Shown one piece after another: positions 16,878 through 25,608 of a stretch of 62,553 nt of DNA. The notes under the pieces were generated by a model. It saw only the letters and a list, made by a program, of their open reading frames with translations. It had not been told where the DNA came from and searched no databases. Within the stretch, counting starts at the first letter, position 1; the number at the start of each line of letters is the position of its first letter. The translations under genes were made by a program, and so were the position numbers. This DNA comes from a virus: positions 1-62,553 of the IMG/VR virus record IMGVR_UViG_3300029893_000475; one strand, 5' to 3'.

Positions 16878-17835
16878 ACAATGTTTCCGCAAAATATTGT
16901 TCATTAGAATATCTTTTACTAGCAAAATCTTTTATTCTTTTTGATTCTACAAGTTCCCGTAATTCATTTATTCCGTCTTTTTCATTATATAAAAAAGTAA
17001 AACCAAAATCATTTACCAGTTTTTCGTTTGAAACTTTATAGTTTCTAGCATCCTGAAATGGGACACTTGTAGTATTAATTTCAAGATTTTTGAATTCTTT
17101 TTTAAATATCCCACCTAAATCCGCTATTTTTATATTTTTATAGCTTAAGTTATAGACCCCTGTATGATTTGTATATATACTATGCACAATTGCTCTTGCA
17201 GCATCTTTAACATGTAATATAGGTCTATACTGATTTCCACCAAAAATTGTTATTTTATTTTGTGTACATGCTTGTACTGTCAACAGATTTATAACTAAAT
17301 CTAATCGAATACGTGAAAAACTATCTCCTACACCAAATAAAGTGCCTAATCTGAAAATTAATGCATTTTTATTTATCAAATAATTTTCTGCATCTAATTT
17401 TGTTTTAGCATAAACTGATAATGGATTAGTCTTTGCAGCTTCGGTTAATAATTTGTCTTGAGCACCGTACACTGAGCAGGTAGAAGTAAATATAATTCTT
17501 CCTTTATAATTTTTTGATAACCAGTTTACTGTTTCTGTATTTATTTCTTGTGACAAAGCTGGATTTATTTGACAAACTCCGTCTCCAACTAAAGCTGCTA
17601 ACCAAATTACTACTGAAGCTTTTTTTAGCAGTACGAGCAACTTATCTTTATCTCTTATATCCCCAAATACAAATTCTACTCCTTCTTTTCTGTAAGAATC
17701 TTCATATAAAAGATTATCATATACAATTATTTTCGTATTATTATTTGATGTCATTCGTGTTAATAAAAAATCAACTACCATACCACCAAGATATCCAGCT
17801 CCACCAACAACTAAAATATTATTAATTTCTTCCAT
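16861..17835 (-). CDS. NAD-dependent nucleotide-sugar epimerase/dehydratase
   Basis: A 324-residue extended SDR. GGAGYLG (11-17) binds NAD, FTSTCSVYG (116-124) carries the catalytic Ser/Thr, and Tyr142-x3-Lys146 (YAKTK) completes the active site. A C-terminal sugar-binding part contains FGGNQYRPILHVKDAARAI, typical of UDP- or GDP-sugar epimerases and dehydratases. The exact substrate is unknown. Its end overlaps the cupin gene start. It lies one base from the upstream methyltransferase stop, in an uninterrupted island of sugar genes. Confidence 0.82.
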   Translation of the reverse strand: MEEINNILVVGGAGYLGGMVVDFLLTRMTSNNNTKIIVYDNLLYEDSYRKEGVEFVFGDIRDKDKLLVLLKKASVVIWLAALVGDGVCQINPALSQEINTETVNWLSKNYKGRIIFTSTCSVYGAQDKLLTEAAKTNPLSVYAKTKLDAENYLINKNALIFRLGTLFGVGDSFSRIRLDLVINLLTVQACTQNKITIFGGNQYRPILHVKDAARAIVHSIYTNHTGVYNLSYKNIKIADLGGIFKKEFKNLEINTTSVPFQDARNYKVSNEKLVNDFGFTFLYNEKDGINELRELVESKRIKDFASKRYSNEQYFAETLYGKIS

Positions 17836-17836
17836 G

Positions 17837-18409
17837 TTAACTTTTTTGATTATTAATTAGTTCGAATACCATTAGTCTATTATTGTATGCAGTATATTTA
17901 TTATTTATATAAAAATACTTTTCTATTAATGCAGTCCAATAATTGATATCTTCTTTTATTCTATGTAAATCAATATTATTTATAATTTCTTCATGATTAG
18001 CTATAGTAAATAGACTATAATTAGCCAATGATGATAAATATTTTAATATCGGGTCAATTTGTTCTTTGTCTAAATGTTCCAAACAATCTAAAGCAAATAA
18101 AAACTTGTGTTTTTCAGAAAAATTTTCTCTATCCTGTACATTATTAAGATCTAATTTTATAAACTTTACTTCATATGGATGGAACTTTTCTAAATCTGTA
18201 GAGACAATATTTTCTTTTGGGTATATATCTAATAGTAATTTGATTAGAGTACCTCTACCACTAGATATGTCTATTATACTATCTCCTTTAGTATAAAATT
18301 TTTTTAAAAAATTTAGTGCCAAAACATACCTCAATTCATTGTCAGGATGCAAATTATATGTTTCTGATTTAAATAAACTTTTATATATATTATTATATGT
18401 CATAGCCAT
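17837..18409 (-). CDS. Class I SAM-dependent methyltransferase
   Basis: A 190-residue enzyme with the SAM-binding motif I IIDISSGRGTL (45-55), an acidic end of strand 2 (STDLEKFH), and FALDCLEHLDKEQ corresponding to motifs III/IV. The pattern resembles small-molecule or sugar methyltransferases rather than DNA methyltransferases, since no DPPY or Pro-Cys motif is present. It overlaps the WecB-like gene by 17 bases. In this context it may methylate a sugar of the phage glycan. The target is inferred. Confidence 0.78.
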   Translation of the reverse strand: MAMTYNNIYKSLFKSETYNLHPDNELRYVLALNFLKKFYTKGDSIIDISSGRGTLIKLLLDIYPKENIVSTDLEKFHPYEVKFIKLDLNNVQDRENFSEKHKFLFALDCLEHLDKEQIDPILKYLSSLANYSLFTIANHEEIINNIDLHRIKEDINYWTALIEKYFYINNKYTAYNNRLMVFELINNQKS

Positions 18410-19481
18410 CCAAAATTGTTTTTAAAATATTTATGATTTTTTCTGATGTTTGTCCATTTCCTAACCAATCTTTATTAGCCTTTTCTTTAGTATCTAACCA
18501 ATTCATTATATTAATAGGGGCCTCTAATATACTATGTATTAAATCATTTACATTGACCATATAAGAACAATTATTAAATACAGACTGAGGTCTTTCTGTA
18601 AAATCACGCGGTACTATTACAGGCTTATTAAATAAAGCGGGTTCTTCTTGTGCTGTTCCAGAATCTGAAATAATAAATTTAGAATTATATTGAAATTTCA
18701 GATAATCTAAATAGGACATGAAAGGTACTATTTTAAATTTATGTGTAATGCCAAATTCTAAAATATTATTTATTGTTCTTGGAAAATACAATAAATATAT
18801 TGGTAGGTTATATATTTTAGATAGATTATCAGCTAATATAAAAATATTTGTTAACCTATTTTTATATTTAAAATTTTCTGGTCTATGAATATCTAATATT
18901 ATATAATTTTCTTTTGGAGTAAAATTTAATATATTAGAATATTTATTAAAAACTTCTACTATAGTATTTCCCACAACAAAAATTTTATCTTCAGGCAAAT
19001 TTTCTTTTATAAGATTATTTTTGTAATCTTCATGATAGACGAAGTGATAATCCGAACAATGATCACAAACTGTTCTGTTTATCTCTTCCAACATATATTT
19101 ATCCCCAGAACGCATCCCAGCTTCTATGTGTGCTATTTTATATCCTTCTTTTTTTAGCACTGCTGAAACAAGTACAGAATTAGAATCTCCTAAAAATATT
19201 ACTAAGTCCGGACGAATATTATTAGATCTAAATAACTCCACTATAGCTGTAGATAAATAAGAGGTTTGATGAAAGTGTTCTTTATTTAGACCTCCTGCTT
19301 CCAATATATAATTTGGAGATCTTATTTCCAGTTCTTTAAAAAAAATATCTGACAATAGTTTGTCAAAATGTTGACCTGTATGTATGAGGATATGATTAAA
19401 ATGATTATCTAATTTTTTAAATATTTCTGACATCCTTATAAAATCTGGCCGTATCCCTGTAATAGTAACAATAGTTTTCAT
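18393..19481 (-). CDS. wecB: UDP-N-acetylglucosamine 2-epimerase
   Basis: A 362-residue GT-B fold epimerase that interconverts UDP-GlcNAc and UDP-ManNAc. Family landmarks are the start TITGIRPDFIRM, HTGQHFD, a 'GDSNSVL' loop, HIEAGMRSGD, LEEINRTVCD, VGNTIVEV, DIHRPEN and the UDP-binding SDSGTAQEEPAL. All are present in order and length is normal. Some positions vary from bacterial WecB (for example TGIRPD in place of GTRPE), so a related sugar cannot be excluded. It could provide ManNAc-type residues for the glycan built by neighbouring enzymes. Confidence 0.85.
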   Translation of the reverse strand: MKTIVTITGIRPDFIRMSEIFKKLDNHFNHILIHTGQHFDKLLSDIFFKELEIRSPNYILEAGGLNKEHFHQTSYLSTAIVELFRSNNIRPDLVIFLGDSNSVLVSAVLKKEGYKIAHIEAGMRSGDKYMLEEINRTVCDHCSDYHFVYHEDYKNNLIKENLPEDKIFVVGNTIVEVFNKYSNILNFTPKENYIILDIHRPENFKYKNRLTNIFILADNLSKIYNLPIYLLYFPRTINNILEFGITHKFKIVPFMSYLDYLKFQYNSKFIISDSGTAQEEPALFNKPVIVPRDFTERPQSVFNNCSYMVNVNDLIHSILEAPINIMNWLDTKEKANKDWLGNGQTSEKIINILKTILDGYDI

Positions 19482-20311
19482 ATTAAAAAATCCTTATAAT
19501 TATTAAAATCCAGTTCTTGAAGTTTTATATTAGTTTCGTGTAATGTCGTGTTGTGATATAAAGCTAAGTTTCGTTGTCCATTATAGGGACTTGCTGTATA
19601 AAATCTTGGATGATATAAATGTATGGCTAAGGGATTATCAATAAAATGTTTTTTTAATTGCAATCTATCAATTCTGATCAATAATTCATTATCATCCCAA
19701 GAATGATCATATTGGTATCTTTCATCAAAGCCCCCTAATTTATATAAATCATCTTTCATTATCGCTGAAATAAAGTGATAATGATTCGGTCTGTAAGTTT
19801 TATGATTATACCAAATTATGTTGCCATCATAAGGATTGTGGCCTGGTTTTACATAATTGGTACTATTAATAATAGGTTGCATAAATTCAGCAATATTTTT
19901 AATGCTTGAAATTTCATATAACCTGTTTGTTGTATCTTCATTTAGCGCTATAGTATGAAATGTATAATAATTATTTAACGTTAAAGCAGATTTCACTTTT
20001 AATAAAATATCCCCCATATGGAAGGTTTCTGGGTTCTGAATAATTATTTGGTCACCGGAAGCAACAGAAAAAGCAATATTATAGGCTATGCATGAATTAT
20101 ACCAAGTTTTTTTATTTTTATTTATTCTAAATAAGACTATATTACCATTTGACATAGTTTTTAATTCGTTGAGATTTAATTGATGAATTTCTTCACTTGC
20201 ATCATCCACTATTATAATTTCATAATCTTTTATTGAAGATTCATTTATAGACTCTATAGTTTTGTATAATTGCTTTTTTCTATTAAAATATGCCATACAT
20301 ATACTAATCAT
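19478..20311 (-). CDS. Family 2 glycosyltransferase
   Basis: A 277-residue GT-A enzyme. The N-terminus ISICMAYFNRKKQLYKTI and IIIVDDASEE (Asp36-Asp37) are the classic GT2 nucleotide-sugar site. A Gly-rich AFSVASGDQIIIQNPE stretch replaces the usual DxD loop. The acceptor-side GGFDERY...SWDDNELLIRI contains the GT2 ED-type acidic motif (Asp-Asp-Asn-Glu). Its ATG overlaps the previous gene's end by 8 bases. It would transfer a sugar in the cytoplasm. Acceptor unknown. Confidence 0.83.
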   Translation of the reverse strand: MISICMAYFNRKKQLYKTIESINESSIKDYEIIIVDDASEEIHQLNLNELKTMSNGNIVLFRINKNKKTWYNSCIAYNIAFSVASGDQIIIQNPETFHMGDILLKVKSALTLNNYYTFHTIALNEDTTNRLYEISSIKNIAEFMQPIINSTNYVKPGHNPYDGNIIWYNHKTYRPNHYHFISAIMKDDLYKLGGFDERYQYDHSWDDNELLIRIDRLQLKKHFIDNPLAIHLYHPRFYTASPYNGQRNLALYHNTTLHETNIKLQELDFNNYKDFLI

Positions 20312-21062
20312 AATATTTAATTAGATCCTCATAATATTGGTTTTCTGGGTAGCATGGACCAGAAGTTAAATTTATTTTCCACTCTTTATATAGCGGATAA
20401 CCACCCTGTCTCCAAACTATCTGTGGAAAATCTCGCTCAAACATATATATATCAGCTCCGTCATTAACTAAATTATTATTAAAAAATTCTGGCTGGCAGT
20501 TATTTAAAAAATTATGTACATAAATACCTTTTAATACGTAAAATGTAAATAAATACAAGTAAGTAAAAAAATACGGTTTATTAAAATTATAATATTTTGA
20601 TAAAACATCTTTAAATTCTTGTACTCCAGCGTATTTAGTTAAGTATAAGGAATAGGAGCCTGCATGTGAATTTTTTAAAAGTTCAGTTATTTCTTTTCGC
20701 TTTGGAAAAAAATTGTTTAAAAAGTCATAACGCCATTCTGAACTATTGTGTACTATTCCTTTAGTATGTCCAAACCATATATAATCATATTTTTTTCCGC
20801 TGTTTTTTAACATTTTTAAAGCACCTTGATAAGCGCTGACGTCTGAAGCAACCTCTAAATGTTTTGGAATTTGAGTATATTGTAAACTTAGTATACTTTT
20901 ATATTGATCTAAAAAATTGATATATTCTGTGCAGCTTTCTCCATTTATACCTACATAAAAATCTGCATCTTTAAAATATTGTTCAAAACATTGAAACATT
21001 TCATCAATGATATACATTTTTCTTTTATCAGGTACATAGCTAGCAAATACTAAGGCATCCAT
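20304..21062 (-). CDS. Unknown glycan-island protein, possibly glycosyltransferase-like
   Basis: A 252-residue protein (ATG 21062; a TTG seven codons upstream is less likely) lying between a methyltransferase and a GT2 gene. It has an N-terminal alpha/beta part with DALVFASYVPDKR and FYVGING, a polar middle with YIWFGHTKGIV, and an aromatic-rich centre around residues 160-190 (TYLYLFTFYVLKGIYV), which could be a buried helix. The WFGHTKG segment recalls rhamnan-synthesis or GT-A-like proteins, but no family can be assigned with assurance. Ribosome site GGGGAGGAATAGG is good, though slightly distant. Confidence 0.6.
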   Translation of the reverse strand: MDALVFASYVPDKRKMYIIDEMFQCFEQYFKDADFYVGINGESCTEYINFLDQYKSILSLQYTQIPKHLEVASDVSAYQGALKMLKNSGKKYDYIWFGHTKGIVHNSSEWRYDFLNNFFPKRKEITELLKNSHAGSYSLYLTKYAGVQEFKDVLSKYYNFNKPYFFTYLYLFTFYVLKGIYVHNFLNNCQPEFFNNNLVNDGADIYMFERDFPQIVWRQGGYPLYKEWKINLTSGPCYPENQYYEDLIKYYD

Positions 21063-21634
21063 AGTAAACCTATTCCTCCCCAATCTAGAGGTGGTTCTAT
21101 TATTTCTAAATTTTTAAAATTATTTTTTACTTCATTCCAAAATTTATATACCGTGGTATTTTGAGCTTTATGTAAATCACTTTCTATTATATCATGCATT
21201 GCTATTATTCCACCTGGTTTTATAAATTGTTTGTAATTTAAAAAATCTTGTTTTACTGTATTGTACTCATGCCCACCATCTATAAAAATTACATCAAATT
21301 TAGTTTGTGGGTTTAATTTAAATAAATTAATAATTTCGGGAGAGGTGCTGTCTCCTTGAATATAAGTAAAATTACATTCTTGTTTAATAATATTTACATC
21401 ATATCTTGGAGGTATATATTCAATTGTTATTAAATTTTTACAAAGTAAACTAAGACTTATGGTAGAACCTCCATCATATGAACCAAGTTCAAGAATATTT
21501 TCTGGTTCTATGTTAGCTAATAAAGCAATAAATTTTAGCCACTCGGTTTCTTTTTGTTGTATCTTAAATAATTTGGCTATATACCAATTATTCATTAATA
21601 CATCATCTGTTAAATGGGCTTGTAAACTTTTCAT
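21050..21634 (-). CDS. SAM-dependent methyltransferase (CmcI/class I type)
   Basis: A 194-residue methyltransferase. ILELGSYDGGST (47-58) is motif I, the acidic residue after ITIEY ends strand 2, and FDVIFIDGGHEYNTVKQDF is the metal/substrate segment typical of the CmcI-like and 'Methyltransf_24' group often found in polysaccharide clusters. GGIIAMHDI follows as motif V. It overlaps the next glycosyltransferase by 32 bases on the upstream side and the unknown protein on the downstream side. Probable role is O-methylation of a sugar; inferred from context. Confidence 0.8.
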   Translation of the reverse strand: MKSLQAHLTDDVLMNNWYIAKLFKIQQKETEWLKFIALLANIEPENILELGSYDGGSTISLSLLCKNLITIEYIPPRYDVNIIKQECNFTYIQGDSTSPEIINLFKLNPQTKFDVIFIDGGHEYNTVKQDFLNYKQFIKPGGIIAMHDIIESDLHKAQNTTVYKFWNEVKNNFKNLEIIEPPLDWGGIGLLWMP

Positions 21635-22274
21635 TACCTGGCATACCTCCCCATTTATTTATGTAATATTGCTGGTTTTTACCAAAACCAGAATTTAACT
21701 TTGGGTCTTTTTTTATTGTCATAGAATTTCTAAATATAGCTGGGTTCATTTCAGGACTATATATATGTTTACTTTTATCTGCTAAAATAATTCTATAATG
21801 AAAATCATTATCTTCAAAATATGCTGGATAAAAATTTTCATCAAATACAAAAGAATCTTTACTTATAAAAAAATCACAACAAGCTCTAGATAACGAGAAC
21901 ATCGACCATAAACAATTACCAGTTGCTAGCCAAAATTCTTTTACATCATATAAATTGTTATGTATTATTTTTAATTGATTTTCGCCTATAACCACATCAT
22001 CATTTAGAAATAACAAATAATCAACTTCTTCAGATCTAGAAATGCCAAGATTCCAGCTACTAGAAACTCCCAAATTTTTAGGCTGTACTAAAATTTCAAC
22101 TTTGTTATCCTTCACTATCTGTAAATTTCTTATATCATGCAGTATATCTTGATTACCATTATCTATAATAATTAGTTTATTAAAATATTCTTGTTGTCTA
22201 TTTATTGGAAGCAGTGCTTCTAAAAGAAGATCTTTTCTATTTATTGTTGGAATAATTATATTGACTTTTTTCAT
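21603..22274 (-). CDS. Family 2 glycosyltransferase
   Basis: A 223-residue GT-A enzyme opening with VNIIIPTINRKDLLLEAL, then IIIDNGNQD and the ILVQPKNLGVSSSWNLGI stretch typical of rhamnosyltransferase-type GT2 proteins. NDD at 91-93 is the metal-binding acidic motif. It is the first gene of the glycan island on the minus strand. The ATG is only about 10 bases beyond the hairpin that ends the DUF669 gene, and no ribosome site is visible in that gap, so its expression probably depends on read-through or an unusual leader. Confidence 0.82.
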   Translation of the reverse strand: MKKVNIIIPTINRKDLLLEALLPINRQQEYFNKLIIIDNGNQDILHDIRNLQIVKDNKVEILVQPKNLGVSSSWNLGISRSEEVDYLLFLNDDVVIGENQLKIIHNNLYDVKEFWLATGNCLWSMFSLSRACCDFFISKDSFVFDENFYPAYFEDNDFHYRIILADKSKHIYSPEMNPAIFRNSMTIKKDPKLNSGFGKNQQYYINKWGGMPGNEKFTSPFNR

Positions 22275-22283
22275 AATAAATAA

Positions 22284-22304
22284 GGGGAGTAATATTTACT
22301 CCCC
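22284..22304 (-). terminator. Hairpin between recombination genes and glycan island
   Basis: A 9-bp perfect stem GGGGAGTAA / TTACTCCCC with loop TAT, followed on the minus strand by TTATTTATT. It lies 14 bases after the stop of the DUF669-like gene and 9 bases before the first glycosyltransferase ATG. It looks like an intrinsic terminator that separates the recombination genes from the glycan genes, possibly leaky because no clear promoter follows. Confidence 0.7.
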
Positions 22305-22318
22305 AGATAATTGGTTAT

Positions 22319-22759
22319 TTATTCAAATAAAGTTTTGCTTGTAGTTTTTGCGAGGTCTCCTGCCTCATCCAAAGATTTAAAATTACTTACTACATTTTTT
22401 GTTTTTGTACCATTACTAGTTTCAACTTGTGCTAAAATAGAGCATTTCCCGCCTACTAACGCTTTTGCAATTTCTTCTGGCTCTACATCCTCTTCTTCTA
22501 TTAAATTACTTTTTATTGCTTTTAGAAGTGAATACAGATATACATAGGCTTTCGGAGTTAATGTGAAATTACTCCAAAGTTTTCTGTTGGTATATTTGCC
22601 TTCAATAACTTCATATGTAACTGTTATCATATCATTGTTAGAGGTTTTTGTTTTTCCAATTTCTGCTGCAGTTATTTTTACGTTATAGCGTCCTTCTGGT
22701 AATGGAGAGTATTCAGTTGTCTGTGAACTTTCGCCAATTTCTTTCAAATTTATTCCCAT
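22319..22759 (-). CDS. DUF669-like ssDNA-associated protein
   Basis: A 146-residue protein that resembles the DUF669 group: a start LPEGRYNVKITAAEIGKTKTS with a strand pair, ITVTYEVIEGKYTNRKLW (the 'G.Y.gR.lw' core), and an acidic helical part. Such proteins are commonly encoded beside Sak4-type ATPases in phages and are thought to help handle single-stranded DNA. Here the neighbour is exactly such an ATPase, 19 bases upstream. The function is inferred from family and context. The C-terminus lacks the acidic tip of classical SSB. Confidence 0.7.
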   Translation of the reverse strand: MGINLKEIGESSQTTEYSPLPEGRYNVKITAAEIGKTKTSNNDMITVTYEVIEGKYTNRKLWSNFTLTPKAYVYLYSLLKAIKSNLIEEEDVEPEEIAKALVGGKCSILAQVETSNGTKTKNVVSNFKSLDEAGDLAKTTSKTLFE

Positions 22760-22778
22760 ATTTATTTTTATGATTATA

Positions 22779-23720
22779 TTATTTATTTTTACTTTTTTCA
22801 GTTAAGTCTTTTATTATTAAATCAGCTTCACTTTCTTTTAGATCTAAAAGTGAATTAACACAAAATTCATCTTGTAATAAATTACTTACTTCATCTTGCC
22901 CTACAGTTTCAGTTAAATTTTCTAGTGCTTTTAATTGCTCCGCTGTTATGCCGGCTGTTTTAATTTTTTTCTTATTATAGGTAATTTCTAAATTTCTTCC
23001 TATACTTTCATTTAATTTCTTTTTTTGGTCAAATATTACAGGTTCTCTTTCTAAACCTTTAATACCTACGTATTGTACAAATGATGAGTATGAAAATTCA
23101 AAAGTGGCTGGTAAAGTATTTGTTCTATCTTTTTCTGTATATGCAATAAAAACTTCTTTACCATTTCTTGTTTCTTTTTTCAGTTGTAGTACAATGTCAA
23201 AGAAATAAGGAAGTTCTTTAGGTCCGTCAGGCTTTGTTCCTATAACTTTTAAATATTCTTCTTTATCCTGACTATAAAGTGTATTGGATCTAGCTGTTAC
23301 AATTACATTCATATCTAAAGCTAATAATCTATCAATAAGATTCTTTACTTCAGCTTTTATAGGTCTATAGTCCTTCGGTTGAAGGAAATAATTAGGTTTA
23401 CCAGTTACTATCTTTAATCTAGTTAAGTGATTATCCATAATTTTTTCGTATATAGGTGTAAAAGGATCTATTACAATTGTTTTGTATCCTTTTGGGTCCT
23501 CTATTAGTTCTTCTATTGCAGCTAGTACTTGTTTTGGATCACTTGTTTCAATCCTATCAAAGTCAAAGAATTTTCCATAATGTTTTGTTCCCTTCTCTGT
23601 ATCTATACAGGCTACATTAGGAAACTGCAGACTAGTTACCGTTTTTCCAGTACCAGATTCGCCATAGACATACATTTTTAGTCTATCTGCTTGTGCTTCT
23701 GCTTTTTTAAATAAACTCAT
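22779..23720 (-). CDS. Sak4-like RecA-fold ATPase (phage recombinase)
   Basis: A 313-residue single-domain P-loop ATPase. Walker A is GESGTGKT (residues 20-27), Walker B-like YKTIVIDPFTP, followed by LDMNVIVTARS. This matches the 'phage nucleotide-binding protein/AAA_24' family that includes the Sak4 single-strand annealing and strand-exchange proteins. The C-terminal 80 residues are helical and Glu/Lys-rich. It is preceded by a 3'-5' exonuclease gene and followed by a DUF669 gene, the usual recombination grouping. It probably replaces RecA in phage recombination or replication restart. Confidence 0.82.
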   Translation of the reverse strand: MSLFKKAEAQADRLKMYVYGESGTGKTVTSLQFPNVACIDTEKGTKHYGKFFDFDRIETSDPKQVLAAIEELIEDPKGYKTIVIDPFTPIYEKIMDNHLTRLKIVTGKPNYFLQPKDYRPIKAEVKNLIDRLLALDMNVIVTARSNTLYSQDKEEYLKVIGTKPDGPKELPYFFDIVLQLKKETRNGKEVFIAYTEKDRTNTLPATFEFSYSSFVQYVGIKGLEREPVIFDQKKKLNESIGRNLEITYNKKKIKTAGITAEQLKALENLTETVGQDEVSNLLQDEFCVNSLLDLKESEADLIIKDLTEKSKNK

Positions 23721-23738
23721 ATTGTTAAATTGATTAAA

Positions 23739-24428
23739 TTAATACTTATTAAATTGATATTGATAATTTTTTAATAACTCATAAATTTTGTAAGTAGCTT
23801 CTACGTCTTTTAGACAATATTCAGCTATCAAATCTATATGCCCTTGTTTAAATTCGTATTCGACGTTTTCAGCTTTAACTGCACCTTCTTTTGGAGATTC
23901 TATTCCTAAATAATCACTTAATAGTCTTAAATTTCCAAAAGCATATTTATCCCAATCTCCAAATACAAGTTTTACATCAAAATGGGGTTTTGTACTAAAC
24001 CTTCTTCTATCTAAAAAACTGTTATTTGTAGGAAGAATGTTGTATTTCATGCTACGCTTGATTATAAATGGAACGTCAAAATCAAGCCCATTAAAGGAAA
24101 TAAATATTCCGTTAAAGTGTTCAAGAATTTTCCAAAAGCTTGTTAAAATTTGTTTTTCTGAACCTACAGTATTAAGTGTTAAAGTCTTTGAATCATATAA
24201 ATAATGATTACTATTTTTAGTTGTTCTATGTAATCCTATACAGATAATTTCACCAAATATTGGATTTGTAGCCATGATTAGTCTTTTATAGTTTTCTTTT
24301 TCTACGTCTGTCCAATCAACATTTTTTGAATACGTTTTTTCTAAGTGTCTTTCTAATTCTTCTTGTTGAATTGTTGTCAATGGTGCTTGTTGTGGAATTG
24401 TTTCTATATCAAACGTTAATGTATCCAA
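23739..24428 (-). CDS. DnaQ-like 3'-5' exonuclease
   Basis: A 229-residue exonuclease related to the PolB-like exonuclease group (ribonuclease H fold). Catalytic acids are visible: TFDIET with Asp7 and Glu9, FISFNGLDFDVPFI with Asp in motif II, and AEYCLKDVEATYKI in motif III. There is no polymerase domain. The start is TTG at 24428, supported by the ribosome site AGAGGTAATAAATA; no in-frame ATG gives an intact motif I. Likely a separate trimming or proofreading nuclease of the recombination set, as the DNA polymerase carries its own exonuclease domain. Confidence 0.82.
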   Translation of the reverse strand: MDTLTFDIETIPQQAPLTTIQQEELERHLEKTYSKNVDWTDVEKENYKRLIMATNPIFGEIICIGLHRTTKNSNHYLYDSKTLTLNTVGSEKQILTSFWKILEHFNGIFISFNGLDFDVPFIIKRSMKYNILPTNNSFLDRRRFSTKPHFDVKLVFGDWDKYAFGNLRLLSDYLGIESPKEGAVKAENVEYEFKQGHIDLIAEYCLKDVEATYKIYELLKNYQYQFNKY

Positions 24429-24449
24429 TATTTATTACCTCTTTTATCA

Positions 24450-25202
24450 TTATAATGTTAATTCATATTCTAAGGGAGCTAAATAGAATTTAGTATGATA
24501 TTGTTTATCAATAGTTTTTTCTATTCTAGCCTTTACCATCTCTGGTGAATTAGTAACGTGTGAAAGATGGCCTAAAATTATCCAGTCTGTTAATTCAAGA
24601 TTTATATTTTCTTTTATATAATCCAAAGTTTGTTGTGTTCCTAAATGACCGAAAGGACTTTTTATTCGATCTTTTAGTATATCATCATACTCGGCCGTTT
24701 TTTCTAATTCATCTTCATCATAGTCCGCTTCTAATAAATACGCATTGCAGTCTTTTATAGCATTTTTTACAGATTTGCCGATAAATCCAGTATCAGTTAA
24801 ATATGCAAATTTTTTATTGGTATTCAATTCCGTAAAAATAAATCCAACGCTTGGTTGATCATGCTTAGTTTCAAAAACAGATATTTCAAGATCATCTATT
24901 AATATTTTGTCTCCGTGTTTTATAAAATTAACTTTACAAGATCTAAATAAATCTGCCTTTTGTTGATATGTTTCCTTTAACATATACAAAGGGGCTTCAG
25001 TTTTTCTTGAAATAATTCCGGCTCCTTTAACATGATCAGTATGAGAATGCGTAATAAAAATTGCAGACAGTTGTTTTAATTTTTCATCTGTTTCTATAAG
25101 ATTTTTATAACTTATCCCGGCTTCAACTAAAATTATTACATTATCGGTTTCTACTTTACAGGCATTTCCGGAAGAACTACTATGTAATGGTCTTATCTTC
25201 AT
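24450..25202 (-). CDS. Metallo-beta-lactamase fold hydrolase (YycJ-like)
   Basis: A 250-residue MBL-fold protein with the metal motif HSHTDH (52-57), an earlier strand ending in LVEAGISYK, an Asp in AYLTDTG and a late His in GHLSHVTNS. The start RPLHSSSSGNACKVE matches the YycJ/WalJ family ('gSsGN' loop), thought to be 5'-3' exonucleases or DNA-related hydrolases in Bacillota. Here it is surrounded by nuclease and recombinase genes, so DNA end processing is the likely role. It overlaps the HJR-type nuclease by 23 bases. Confidence 0.8.
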   Translation of the reverse strand: MKIRPLHSSSSGNACKVETDNVIILVEAGISYKNLIETDEKLKQLSAIFITHSHTDHVKGAGIISRKTEAPLYMLKETYQQKADLFRSCKVNFIKHGDKILIDDLEISVFETKHDQPSVGFIFTELNTNKKFAYLTDTGFIGKSVKNAIKDCNAYLLEADYDEDELEKTAEYDDILKDRIKSPFGHLGTQQTLDYIKENINLELTDWIILGHLSHVTNSPEMVKARIEKTIDKQYHTKFYLAPLEYELTL

Positions 25203-25608
25203 CTGTTTTAGATTGGTTATTTTTTAACTGTAAGGCATTTCCAGAAATTCTAAATTCTTCCCAGAAAATTTTTTTATTATTTATAAGCTGTTTTATTTGT
25301 CGTTGTTTTTCACTTAATTGTGAGTTGCCTGTTTTTATTTCAATGAAAACTACTTTATCATCTTCAAAACTAATCAAATCTATAGGCTGCCCTAGGAATT
25401 TTACATTTTTTGGATCATAGGGAAAATTTTGCAAGAAAGGTGCGATTTGTTCCGAAATTTGTCCTAATTTTATTTCGCTACTTTTTTTCTGATTTAGCAA
25501 TTTTTGGTATGATTTGTTCAGTTCGTTTATTTTTTTATTTTTATAATGCACTATAAATATTATTACAAATATATTTATAAGAGCAATTAAAGTCAAATAT
25601 ATAATCAT
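25180..25608 (-). CDS. Predicted HJR-family endonuclease with N-terminal membrane helix
   Basis: A 142-residue protein. Residues 1-22 are a strongly hydrophobic helix (IYLTLIALINIFVIIFIV), followed by a Lys-rich coiled segment (28-60). The nuclease core then follows: LGQPIDLISFEDDKVVFIEIKTGNSQLSEKQRQIKQ, in which the Asp in 'PID' and Glu-x-Lys ('EIK') match the PD-(D/E)xK motif of the 'Endonuc_Holl' family. The membrane anchor is known in this family. It may cut branched DNA near the membrane. It differs from the soluble RecU resolvase in the same unit, so the phage carries two junction-type nucleases. Confidence 0.75.
   Translation of the reverse strand: MIIYLTLIALINIFVIIFIVHYKNKKINELNKSYQKLLNQKKSSEIKLGQISEQIAPFLQNFPYDPKNVKFLGQPIDLISFEDDKVVFIEIKTGNSQLSEKQRQIKQLINNKKIFWEEFRISGNALQLKNNQSKTDEDKTIT

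Noticed and set aside
16878-16925. Longer cupin protein from TTG 16925 or ATG 16904
   Set aside because: They run deep into the preceding SDR gene and have no better ribosome site; the cupin core begins after Met 16877.
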